Source: Sphingobacterium zeae (lineage in GTDB: Bacteria; Bacteroidota; Bacteroidia; Sphingobacteriales; Sphingobacteriaceae). Taken from it: a DNA stretch of 64,000 bases. Below are positions 18,117 to 26,771 of the stretch, in pieces; the stretch's first letter is position 1; each line of letters starts with the position of its first letter. The notes beneath the pieces were generated by a model. That model saw nothing but the letters and a program-made list of their open reading frames with translations, had not been told where the DNA came from and did no database searches. The stretch covers positions 1 through 64,000 of the forward strand of contig NZ_JAUTBA010000001.1 of NCBI RefSeq assembly GCF_030818895.1, written 5' to 3'. Both the position numbers and the translations under genes were made by a program.

Positions 18117-19420
18117 AATTATTATTTACTGCATATAAGGCCTGATAACCATTTCATAATGCTGAAATAGGGAGCAATTTAGCAAATAAATTACAAACAC
18201 AAAAAAATGCATTTTCAAACCTTGAAATGCACTTCAAGTATAACCCTGATATAACATGAACCCTTAAACATATTCCCAAGCAGGCAATCACCAACTACAT
18301 GTAAAAAACTATAAAAGGTGCAGGAACAACAACAAACAAGAAATTATTTAAAATAAGTTTGAACTACAGATGTGCATGCAAATTGTTTCCTAACCAACTA
18401 ATCTATCAGGCAAACCATTACCACCATCCACCCTCATTTTGAACAAATTATGTTAACCAGAATATAGATCTATATACATTATAACTTGAAAAGATAAAAA
18501 ATTGTAATATGAACAGAAAAAGTAATCAAACTTCCAAAAATCAGCGAATCTAAGGTGTATTCCAGAAAGCTCAACGGACCTGAACGATCGTTGCCTTAAC
18601 ATAGATAATAATAAGTAAAAAAGAAAAATGGACTGGTTGTTTATACAATTTTTCCTAAAATGAAATAATAAAGAAAAGAAAATAGATCACTTAAATTTAA
18701 ATTTTAAATTATATTAATTTGTAAAACACGAATTAATCATACAAATATCGCCATAGACACCACACAGGATTAATTTAGATAGTTTGAAAAACGTATTTAT
18801 ACTTAAAGTAAAAAATAGAACATACTACAAAAGTATCAATACAAGAAATATATTTCTATATTTACAGAAAACAGAAACCTCAAAGCAATTAAAACCAGTG
18901 ATAATATCAAAACAAATTAATTAGAGAAAAACAAATAGGTAAAAAATAAATCAACACGCCACCAAAACAAAATATTTAAACAAGTTGTTCAATAGAAAAT
19001 TAGTATAAACAAAGTTGGATATATATGTTTTTAAACCAAGAAATATTGCCTTAAAACAATAATTTACCATAAAACATACATATATATAACGATGAAGAAA
19101 GTTGTTTTATTACACAATCAACAGATATTTATAAAAAGTTTACAATTTTTTTTTGCACAAGTTGATATTAAGTCGTAATATTACAATTCAATTCAAAAGA
19201 AGTACAACTAACATATAAGAATTTAAAGTATTAACAATTAAATTAGAAACCAAAAAATAGAAAAATAACTAGAAATATCCAGGCTACAATAGCAATATAA
19301 TTGCCTATACGCAAAGGCAAGCCGTTAGATCCTAGGCATTTCTGAAGATATCAGGGTTAAATTGTCCATTAAATTTTAACCCGCACTAGTAATAGTGCGG
19401 TATATCCAAATAATATCATC
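18117..19420 (+). other. Long AT-rich intergenic region with inverted repeats
   Basis: No coding frame is supported in these 1.3 kb. The sequence is strongly AT-rich, especially 18600-19260. Visible structure includes a bulged dyad at 18208-18231 (TGCATTTTCAA / TTGAAATGCA), a perfect 12-bp inverted pair TAACCCTGATAT (18241-18252) and ATATCAGGGTTA (19348-19359), and a short perfect hairpin at 19381-19400. It separates the AraC gene from the fimbrillin unit and presumably holds both promoters. I found no clear TAnnTTTG element for the rightward unit. Confidence 0.6.
19381..19400 (+). promoter_or_regulatory. Perfect 8-bp hairpin in the leader of the peptide/fimbrillin unit
   Basis: CCGCACTA and TAGTGCGG enclose a GTAA loop, ending 20 bases before the ATG of the small peptide gene. 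No U-run follows, so it is not a typical terminator. A leader stem that affects translation or mRNA stability, or an operator, are alternatives. Confidence 0.45.
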
Positions 19421-19588
19421 ATGAATAAGAACGCAAAAAAAATGTACGTCGCTCCGTCCATTAAAGAGCACGTAGTTGAACTTGAGCAAGGCATTGCTGC
19501 AGGTTCTCAGGCACAACCAGGTTCAACACCACAAACCGACGGTTGGGGAGCAGGTCCAGACGGTACTACTACCGGAGAGGGTGCTTAA
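19421..19588 (+). CDS. Small 55-residue peptide with GIAAGS motif
   Basis: ATG 19421 opens a 55-codon frame ending at TAA 19588. The peptide starts with a basic segment (MNKNAKKMYVAPSIKEH), then VVELEQGIAAGSQ, then a Gly/Pro/Thr-rich, acidic tail containing GWGAGPDG. There is no signal peptide, membrane helix or cysteine. From memory, peptides of this style (acidic ELEQGIAAGS centre, glycine-rich tail) occur in Sphingobacteriaceae near surface-protein genes, but I know of no assigned function. It is 43 bp upstream of the fimbrillin gene and preceded by a perfect hairpin, so the two are probably cotranscribed. A precursor peptide or a fimbrial accessory factor are possibilities only. Confidence 0.65.
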   Translation: MNKNAKKMYVAPSIKEHVVELEQGIAAGSQAQPGSTPQTDGWGAGPDGTTTGEGA

Positions 19589-19631
19589 TGTATAATCATC
19601 ACATTACTTAACAACACGAAAAAGCACTAAA

Positions 19632-21584
19632 ATGAGATTTCATCTGACTAAAAGAGCTCACTGGGTTGTTGCGATGGCAATGCTAGCAATCCCCGGGACA
19701 TTAATCACAAGTTGCTCCAAGGACAACAAGACTGAAAATGTCGACAACAAAACAAATGTCCTCACTGTAGCGGTGGGGGGCATCAAAACCAGCGGCAACG
19801 ATGGCGCAGTAAAAGTTGGCTCGGCGAAACCGAGCACAACGACAAGCAAAATCCATTCATTTTCCGATGTAGACATGGTTGTTTCGACTGACCACAATTT
19901 ACCAACCATTACCAATGATGGGATAGCAGTAAAACGATCTGGCGGATTAGCCGCGGATGTCGCCCCTGGCGTCACTGAAGATATGGTATCAGGCACAAAA
20001 TATGTTGTCTATATCTATTCGGGAACAACACTAATTACCGCCAAACAGCTGGTAGCAGGTACAGCAGGTACGATCGAAGGGCTTAATCCCGCCACATCTT
20101 ACACATGGATAGCCCTTTCTTACAACACTTCCGATAACGATCAACCTGCTCTTACACCAACAAATGGATCGATTGCTTTGGCACAAAATAAAGATGTGCT
20201 TTATGCTTCAGGAACCGTAAATCTGGCAACAAACTCTAACATCAACATCCAATTCAGCCATAAGTTTTCACGTATCGGAATTGAATTAAATACCAAAGGG
20301 GTCTTTGGTAATATCACAGGTAATCCTACAGTCAATGTAACCGGACTAAACTTAGCCACAGGTAGCATTGCATTGCTTGATGGAACTGTCACGGCAGGCG
20401 CAAGCTTCACCCCAACGTTAACATACGCCAACTTCACAAACATCGATCCGGCATTTAATGACGCAAAAATTGCTTACGTGTATACAGCATCCACTGCTGC
20501 ACAAAATGCAATCAATGTACAGGTCCAAAATTTAAACATTAGCCATGTCGACGGTAGCTTAGCGCGCACCTATTTTGCTACCGCTTCAAATTTCCCGTTT
20601 GCGGTAACACCGCAACTAGGAAACAGTCATCGCCTGTTGTTGAATGTGGTGGAATCTCCATTAATCACAAATTTCGGGGGCCGCACTGTAAAATGGGCTC
20701 GGTCTAACCTGTTTTACAGAGGCAACAATGGCAATGGTCGCAATTATGCATTCTATGCAAATAATCAATTAACAGCTAGGGCTAACGGCTATTTCGCTTT
20801 TGGAAGTATTGTTCCTGGACAATTTGCGACTACAACAACAAATAATGGCGATCCATGTGCATTGGTATATCCAGCAGGTCTTTGGAAACAACCGGCAAAG
20901 GCAGACTTTGCTAACATGGTACGAGGAGATATTGAAGTAAATCAACTTACTGGGGCATTAGGTGGCCTGGGCCAAGTAGTCGACGCAACAGGAGTAACAG
21001 GACTTGCAAATATAATTACGAATCTATTGACTAATGCAACATCTTTGCTAGTAAATACAGCAGCACCTAATTCAGCATTAGCTCCTTCCACTCCATTTAA
21101 TTATGGTCAGTACACATTAGCTTCTGGTGCAAACGGTGCTCCTACTTCAGGTTCGAATGCTTTTGGTGACGTAAACAGTGCATCCAATAGACTACGTTTT
21201 TATTATAATGGTGAGATTTCAAACGTGAATATCTTACCCCTACTTGGAAACGGTGGTTTAGCAAATATTGGTTTAAATGATCTTAGTGTTGACATTGCAA
21301 ACTTCCAAGTGGCAAACTTAAATCTCCCCTTACTCAGTAGTTACGGCAGAGCAACAACGCTTTGGACAAATGAACAAGGCGCTAATATTGTTGGCTTAGT
21401 TGGCGCAGGTACATGGGGTTATTATGGTAACGCTGGCCGTAGTCTAACTTTAGTTCCACTATCCTTAGGCACTCGATTCCACATGGCAAACAATACCGGC
21501 CAGCTTTTGAATGGAGTTAGCGCATTAGGTGCAAATGTACTAAGTACATCATTCAAAAACGTTCGCTGCGTACGCGTAAACTAA
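19632..21584 (+). CDS. Fimbrillin-family lipoprotein
   Basis: This 650-residue lipoprotein has a signal peptide ending LITSC (Cys28) followed by an acidic, threonine-rich linker. The N-terminal third has the fimbrillin (FimA/Mfa-like) layout: VVYIYSGTTLIT, LNPATSYTWIALSYN, then FSHKFSRIGIEL near residue 215, the signature region of Fimbrillin_like domains, and GLNLATGSIALLDG. The C-terminal 250 residues have the FGGRTVKWARSNLFY and YGNAGRSLTLVPL pattern of the C-terminal half of such proteins, ending in VRCVRV. In characterised systems lipidated precursors are exported, cleaved and polymerised into fimbriae or adhesins. Codon usage is unremarkable. A strong terminator follows, and the small GIAAGS peptide gene precedes it. 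Confidence 0.82.
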   Translation: MRFHLTKRAHWVVAMAMLAIPGTLITSCSKDNKTENVDNKTNVLTVAVGGIKTSGNDGAVKVGSAKPSTTTSKIHSFSDVDMVVSTDHNLPTITNDGIAVKRSGGLAADVAPGVTEDMVSGTKYVVYIYSGTTLITAKQLVAGTAGTIEGLNPATSYTWIALSYNTSDNDQPALTPTNGSIALAQNKDVLYASGTVNLATNSNINIQFSHKFSRIGIELNTKGVFGNITGNPTVNVTGLNLATGSIALLDGTVTAGASFTPTLTYANFTNIDPAFNDAKIAYVYTASTAAQNAINVQVQNLNISHVDGSLARTYFATASNFPFAVTPQLGNSHRLLLNVVESPLITNFGGRTVKWARSNLFYRGNNGNGRNYAFYANNQLTARANGYFAFGSIVPGQFATTTTNNGDPCALVYPAGLWKQPAKADFANMVRGDIEVNQLTGALGGLGQVVDATGVTGLANIITNLLTNATSLLVNTAAPNSALAPSTPFNYGQYTLASGANGAPTSGSNAFGDVNSASNRLRFYYNGEISNVNILPLLGNGGLANIGLNDLSVDIANFQVANLNLPLLSSYGRATTLWTNEQGANIVGLVGAGTWGYYGNAGRSLTLVPLSLGTRFHMANNTGQLLNGVSALGANVLSTSFKNVRCVRVN

Positions 21585-21631
21585 AAAAAATAAGCATAAG
21601 ATAATTTTTGGAGCTTCGGCGACCAAAAGTG

Positions 21632-21662
21632 GACGGCTAGAAATTCTAGCCGTCTTTTTTTT
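21632..21662 (+). terminator. Rho-independent terminator of the fimbrillin unit
   Basis: GACGGCTAG (21632-21640) and CTAGCCGTC (21646-21654) form a 9-bp stem, extendable by AA/TT, directly followed by a run of eight or more T residues. It lies 47 bp after the fimbrillin stop. Confidence 0.92.
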
Positions 21663-21743
21663 GAAATGTAGTACTTAAGCTACCTATCAAATTTTTACAT
21701 GATTTTAGCATTTTTTAACAGGAGCAATTCCGTATAATTTTTT

Positions 21744-21835
21744 TACATTTGGGCCATCAAGTCATTTTTTTTGCGTTCGACTTGATAATATTAATGGATA
21801 GAATGGGGCGAAGGCGTTCGCCCCATTTACTTTTA
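21744..21835 (+). ncRNA. Candidate small RNA or paired hairpins in a convergent intergenic region
   Basis: TACATTTG at 21744-21751 fits the Bacteroidota -7 element. It is followed by an 8-bp stem (ATCAAGTC 21756-21763, GACTTGAT 21779-21786) and then a perfect 11-bp stem with a 4-base loop (21802-21812 and 21817-21827) ending in a T-containing stretch. A transcript of about 75 bases starting near 21756 would hold both hairpins. No convincing -33 element is seen. The second hairpin could instead end leftward transcription from the DUF4838 gene. The rest of 21585-22063 shows nothing coding. Confidence 0.35.
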
Positions 21836-22063
21836 ATTCTTTATAGAGCCTTATTAAAATAGCTTTCCTCTCATTCAAGACCTACATCCAATTAACTAAT
21901 ATCCAGCCGATTTCCTACCCCATTCAGCTAATCTGCTGGATCAGCATGATGGATATGATAACTTGTACTAAGAAACAAAACGACCAAATGGCACTACGAC
22001 CGCAGCTTTCGATAAATCTAACAGATAAAATAACGCAAAAAGGACAAAAAACTCGAACCGTAT

Positions 22064-24331
22064 CTATTTTCTCACGTGAATTTCATCTATGGCAAAAAGC
22101 GGGTTACGATGCTTCGACCCTTCAAACCAATGTGGAAATTCTTGCGAAAAAGAAATTTTCACTTTTAAAAAACGTCCTTTTTGTTGTTTTAAGCCAAATG
22201 AAACTGGAAAACATATCGGGCCTTCAGGAATAAGACCAGTATCGATCTTATACGTCCCGATGTTAACGTACGAAATATTATCTTCTGAGGATTCTACCGC
22301 GATTCCATCCGGAAGAAATAGATAATGTGCCGGATCCAGAAGGAAGTTAAGCTGAATTTGTGAAGCCATTGTTTCATTCGGAAAAGGAAAAGTAATCTCC
22401 ACATCCTTACTATCAAATAATAGCCAATTGTAACTGTAATCTGTCGTTCCCGATAAGCCATCATTCAGTGTTGTTTTTCCATTTGCGGGAAAATCCTCCA
22501 AAAACGAAGGTTTAAACTGAGGCTCTATCCCTTGGAGCAATGAAGGCAAATAGGGTTTATTTAATAGCGTTAGCCATTGCTGCCGGTATTGCTCAAGACT
22601 GCCACCAGTTTCAGCCAATTCGATAGCTCCGCCTCGAAGTGCATGGTCCAAAAATTCATCTATCCGATTCATCCAATTGGGATTGACTACCCACTGACCA
22701 TCAGCTTTCCTGTTCAAAAAGCCGAACGGATGGTCTCCATAAGCCTTTGCCTGCTCCAAAGCTGCATACTCGAGACCCAAAGCAATCAATTTGACACGAC
22801 TTAAAAATTTCGGATCTCCAGCTACAGTTTTTTGCGCATTATTCAAAAGTTCCTTAAAAAGTTTCATCTTTTCTAAACGCAGATATCCATGTCGCGAAAG
22901 GATGGGGTTACCGTATATATCAAGCGTCGAGCGACTTGTTTTTCGAGCTTCAACAAGTTGTTTTAGATACTTATTAATAACCTTTGATGCTGCACCATAA
23001 TAACCGTCCAAAAAATCTTCTTCCACCTCAGCTTGATCTAGCTCAGGATTCCATAGACTCTTGGCCTGCATATAACTGGCATAGGCAGACATATCAGCCA
23101 GCGTATGTCCAGGCCCATGTTCAAAGATACCTTTTACACCGTTTTGATACATATAGGCGATATTGCTCTGGTAGTGATCATACATCGGAAAAGGATTTAA
23201 ATAGGCGGTAAATTGCGTGGTATAATCCCACACAAAAATATGCGATGAGATCTTTGACCAGTCTTTGAGCTGGCGTCGAAAGGGAGCAGCTGTTGGATTA
23301 ACCGCCAGGCCCTGCTCCCGCGTTGCATCTATCGTGCTTAGCAACACATGTACATTGGCCGATGGCCGAGTTATTTTGGGAGCTTCTGCGGTGTAACCAT
23401 AGGCTAAGGTCGTAAAATTCTGTTCTGGAAATTGAGCTGCCACACTGTTCACAAATCGGATCAGTGTGCCCTGCGGTCCGCCTTCCTCCTGGTCAACCTT
23501 TGTACAGCGATCGCAGGTACAGTAACCTTTTCCATCCATTGGCGCTATAGACCAATAGACCGCATCAGGATTATCGGCAATGGCCTGTCGAAAATAATTG
23601 ATTGCTATTTTTTGGACGTCAGGATTTGTTAAACAGAGTTGTGTTGCGCTACGCTTTCCGTTTGTTAAAGCGAAATATTCAGGATGCTGCTGAAAATAGT
23701 CTTCCGGTGGTATAATTTTAAAAAATGAATGTCCCCATAAGCCCCACAGATCTTCAAATCGATGCAAATGATGCCAATCCAGGTATTCACCATCCGCAGA
23801 AGCAGGGTAGTAAGACTCTCTATAACGTAATGGTGGTTCAAAACGAAAATTGAAATCCTGAGGAAGTGACAGATTCGCACGCTTCGGGACCCATGCAGGC
23901 CCTTGATCATATTTCCGAGCGCCAAATTGCTTCTCGATAAGTTCATATACGCCATACAGTAGGCCTTTTCCTGAACCTCCAGTCAGATAAACTTGTCCGT
24001 CCCGAACACTAATTTCAAAACCTTCGTTTCCAAGCTCAACCTTCTTTCCAATCCGCTGTTGATAAAAATTATTCCCGATATATACTACGTGTTTTTTGGT
24101 CCCAGAAGGGCTCGACAATATCGCTAATGGTACGCCAGTAATACGTTTAATATACTCTTGCAATACCAAAGCCGCCTTTCGCTCCAAATTTGATGGATGC
24201 GAGGAAATAAGGATTTCAGTTTCGGCTTTCCTATCGCGTACGATGTCCACTTGCTGCGCCATACAGCTGCTAATGAACAGCAATCCAACAAGAACGAACA
24301 GGTTCAGTTTATAATTTGCATCTTTCATCAT
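22064..24331 (-). CDS. DUF4838 lipoprotein, glycoside-hydrolase-like
   Basis: This 755-residue protein has a lipoprotein signal (ISSC, Cys23). Residues about 35-130 resemble the small alpha/beta N-terminal domain found in GH20/GH67/GH84-type enzymes (AALVLQEYIKRITGVPL... GKGLLYGVYELIEKQFG). A DUF4838 core follows with WGHSFFKIIPPEDYFQQHPEYFAL, WSIAPMDGKGYCTCDRC (a CxCxxC cluster) and NGVKGIFEHG. The last 150 residues are beta-rich and look like a carbohydrate-binding module. DUF4838 proteins have a TIM-barrel related to alpha-glucuronidase-like enzymes, but no activity is established to my knowledge. It is the last gene of the second exopolysaccharide operon, 11 bp after the fusion enzyme gene, so trimming or release of the polymer is a plausible role. 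Confidence 0.8.
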   Translation of the reverse strand: MMKDANYKLNLFVLVGLLFISSCMAQQVDIVRDRKAETEILISSHPSNLERKAALVLQEYIKRITGVPLAILSSPSGTKKHVVYIGNNFYQQRIGKKVELGNEGFEISVRDGQVYLTGGSGKGLLYGVYELIEKQFGARKYDQGPAWVPKRANLSLPQDFNFRFEPPLRYRESYYPASADGEYLDWHHLHRFEDLWGLWGHSFFKIIPPEDYFQQHPEYFALTNGKRSATQLCLTNPDVQKIAINYFRQAIADNPDAVYWSIAPMDGKGYCTCDRCTKVDQEEGGPQGTLIRFVNSVAAQFPEQNFTTLAYGYTAEAPKITRPSANVHVLLSTIDATREQGLAVNPTAAPFRRQLKDWSKISSHIFVWDYTTQFTAYLNPFPMYDHYQSNIAYMYQNGVKGIFEHGPGHTLADMSAYASYMQAKSLWNPELDQAEVEEDFLDGYYGAASKVINKYLKQLVEARKTSRSTLDIYGNPILSRHGYLRLEKMKLFKELLNNAQKTVAGDPKFLSRVKLIALGLEYAALEQAKAYGDHPFGFLNRKADGQWVVNPNWMNRIDEFLDHALRGGAIELAETGGSLEQYRQQWLTLLNKPYLPSLLQGIEPQFKPSFLEDFPANGKTTLNDGLSGTTDYSYNWLLFDSKDVEITFPFPNETMASQIQLNFLLDPAHYLFLPDGIAVESSEDNISYVNIGTYKIDTGLIPEGPICFPVSFGLKQQKGRFLKVKISFSQEFPHWFEGSKHRNPLFAIDEIHVRK

Positions 24332-24342
24332 TGCATATTAAA

Positions 24343-26751
24343 CTAGATCACCAAGTCCACTTCTTGCTTATCCATGATCGCACAATCCACAAAAGAAGCT
24401 ATCGTATCAAGTACCATGCGCAAGCGGCCCATATTTTCATAATACGGTATACCAAAACGCAGTACGTGTCCAACCTTCGCTTCTACTCTACAATGCTTAA
24501 TGCATTTAATATGGATGTCTTTCTTTCTCAAAAACTCATAGAGTGGATAAGGATCATAATCTGACACCAGTAGACTTACGACCGGAGATACATCATCTCC
24601 CATAAAACAGTGGGTAATGCCTGCATGGCCCAAGATCCCATTAAGCTCTCTTTTCAGATAAGCTGCCAGATAGGTACTGCGCTCCAGGATCGCTTTCGGC
24701 CCAATTTCTCGATAACGTTTTAGGCTTTGCCTCAACCTTTCATACAATAAGAAATCCTGCCCCCCCGGAATGCTGAACCCATGGGTTTGTGGATCTTCAA
24801 AAAGATGCTGCTTATTCCAATATAAGGCCCCGATCCAACTTGCAAAATCTTCTTTGAACCAAGCTAAACCACCGCCCAACGGTCCATGCAACCATTTATG
24901 TGTACTCCCGATCAATACATCAGCATCCCCAAAAGGAAGTTGCTGAATCCCTAATGACTGTGCTACGTCAAGAATCAGAATTGCATTCGGAACTGCCTTT
25001 TTTATATTGCTCAGGCGCCACTTGTCTTGCATCAGTTTTCCTGTGGGATAATAGACATGCGATAAGAACACGATGTCTGGTTGCATTTCGCGCAAGCATC
25101 TGTTAAATTCCTCCGCGTCATTAAGGACAACATCAGGGAGATAAGTGAGCTTATATTCTGGCAAATGTTCAAAGGGGCCGATACCGCCCGGATGTTCATG
25201 CTCACTTGTCAGGACCTGAAAACACCTCTTCCCATCCTCCTGCAACCTCCGTAAAAGCACCAATGCCAATAAATTCATGGTCTGAGATGTGCTTGAAGTC
25301 ACATTACAGCGATAACCGATAGCCGGCCACAATTTAGCACATTCCTCCTGTATGGAAATAAAAGCTTCCCTCCCTAATGCATATAAAGAAAGTGGATTGC
25401 CGTTTACCTGATTTTTGATGGTTTCGAGCCGATCCTGTGGCAACGTAGCCAGGCAGCCTGGATTCAGATTCACCCGGGTCGAAGGAAATGTATTGATCCT
25501 GAACTGATCCCAATACGCTTCATTTTCTGTTTTTCGGACGGCATCTACTCTTTTAAGATCAAGATTTTTCCCATCAGAACATTCGTTCCAGGCACTATGG
25601 GGTGAAAAATGATGCGATAGAAGTGTACTATATTGCTTTTGTAAAAGACTGATGGATTCCCTTATCACGGTATGGAAATCGGTATGATACAAATGACTTC
25701 CCTGCAAACTTGTCTCAATGCTATATATAGGTTTCTTGGCAGCACTTTCCCCCCTAAGATCGGAGGTAAAAGAAATCTTGGGATCCAACCCAACACCTCT
25801 GGCAATGTCAGCAATATCCGCCGCTAATTCATTGATGGAATAGTGTGTTTCTGTAACATGGTTCACCACACGATGTTCACCAACTGGTGGTACATCTTCA
25901 ACAAACCGGGCCAACGAATTGACCGCATCGTTCAACGCCATAAGTCCAGTACGCTGGTTTCCGCTACCATAGACTGTCATCGAAGAACCAGAAACTACCT
26001 GCGCTAGAAAACGGTTGGCTACTGTTCCAAATATCGGATCGTAATCAAAACGGGTAAAAAGATCAGGCGAGGCATCCATTTCCGATGTTAGCAGACCAAA
26101 GACCGTTGCTTGCATCACTTCCGTGATGCGAAGCCCCCAGGTACGCGCCGCCATCGCTACATAATTCGAGTCATTTATTTTGGAAACATGATAAATATCG
26201 TTTGCCGCCCTAGGGTAAGGTAAAGGCGTCGACGCCAACTGCCCTTTATAACCAGGCTTAAAATAGCCTTCGGCGATCGGCAATCCGCCCTTGGCATATT
26301 CACCAAACGATCCAAGCTTAATAATATGGGCTTTCGGAACATATTCGCGTACTGCCCAAAGCAGACGCATATTGCCTTCTTCATTGTTACGGATGGTATA
26401 AAGAGCCTGTTGTAATCCCAACATCGAATAACTCGCCGAACACTGCTGTGCGAGATGATAAATCGTATGCGGCCGTTCCCGACGAATCAGTTCCGCCAAT
26501 TCGTCCGAACAAACCTCAGCGTGCACAGCGCACATATTAGCTAAACCATATTTTCGGCCAAATGCTTCGATGCGACTTGAGAGATCCGGAATCTGTAGCC
26601 ATGGCCCAAATCCGAGATTGGCAACCGTGCTTTTGCGCCAGCCATTATCCAGCAATATAATTTTTTGGTCTGGATGGTGCAGCGCTAACTTCATGGCTAG
26701 CGGCCAGCCCAAATACCCTTCGGCGCCTAAAATTAAAATTGTACCATTCAT
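24343..26751 (-). CDS. Fusion of UDP-sulfoquinovose-synthase-like epimerase and class V PLP enzyme
   Basis: This is an 802-residue, two-domain protein. Residues 1-375 are an extended SDR very close in pattern to SQD1: GAEGYLGW at 9-16, LGSFGEY at 146-152 (Ser148 where SQD1 has its catalytic Thr), LPYPRAANDIYHVSK with Tyr187/Lys191, RFDYDPIFGTVANRF near 234, YGSGNQRTG and VNHVTETHYSINELA. Residues about 415-790 are a fold-type I, class V aminotransferase/cysteine-desulfurase-like domain: Asp595 in ILDVAQSLG, PLP lysine Lys619 in GSTHKWLHGPLGG, and LRFGIPYY near the end. Cys750/Cys754 lie where desulfurases carry their active cysteine. I infer production of a sulfonated or otherwise modified NDP-sugar, with the PLP half possibly delivering sulfur. 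Simple aminotransferase or epimerase activity is the alternative. Confidence 0.82.
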   Translation of the reverse strand: MNGTILILGAEGYLGWPLAMKLALHHPDQKIILLDNGWRKSTVANLGFGPWLQIPDLSSRIEAFGRKYGLANMCAVHAEVCSDELAELIRRERPHTIYHLAQQCSASYSMLGLQQALYTIRNNEEGNMRLLWAVREYVPKAHIIKLGSFGEYAKGGLPIAEGYFKPGYKGQLASTPLPYPRAANDIYHVSKINDSNYVAMAARTWGLRITEVMQATVFGLLTSEMDASPDLFTRFDYDPIFGTVANRFLAQVVSGSSMTVYGSGNQRTGLMALNDAVNSLARFVEDVPPVGEHRVVNHVTETHYSINELAADIADIARGVGLDPKISFTSDLRGESAAKKPIYSIETSLQGSHLYHTDFHTVIRESISLLQKQYSTLLSHHFSPHSAWNECSDGKNLDLKRVDAVRKTENEAYWDQFRINTFPSTRVNLNPGCLATLPQDRLETIKNQVNGNPLSLYALGREAFISIQEECAKLWPAIGYRCNVTSSTSQTMNLLALVLLRRLQEDGKRCFQVLTSEHEHPGGIGPFEHLPEYKLTYLPDVVLNDAEEFNRCLREMQPDIVFLSHVYYPTGKLMQDKWRLSNIKKAVPNAILILDVAQSLGIQQLPFGDADVLIGSTHKWLHGPLGGGLAWFKEDFASWIGALYWNKQHLFEDPQTHGFSIPGGQDFLLYERLRQSLKRYREIGPKAILERSTYLAAYLKRELNGILGHAGITHCFMGDDVSPVVSLLVSDYDPYPLYEFLRKKDIHIKCIKHCRVEAKVGHVLRFGIPYYENMGRLRMVLDTIASFVDCAIMDKQEVDLVI

Positions 26752-26771
26752 TGTTCAGTTATTGGCTAGAG

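Noticed and set aside
18117..19420. CRISPR array or a run of tRNA genes in the long AT-rich region
   Set aside because: No regularly spaced repeats and no cloverleaf-like sequences were found; only isolated dyads.
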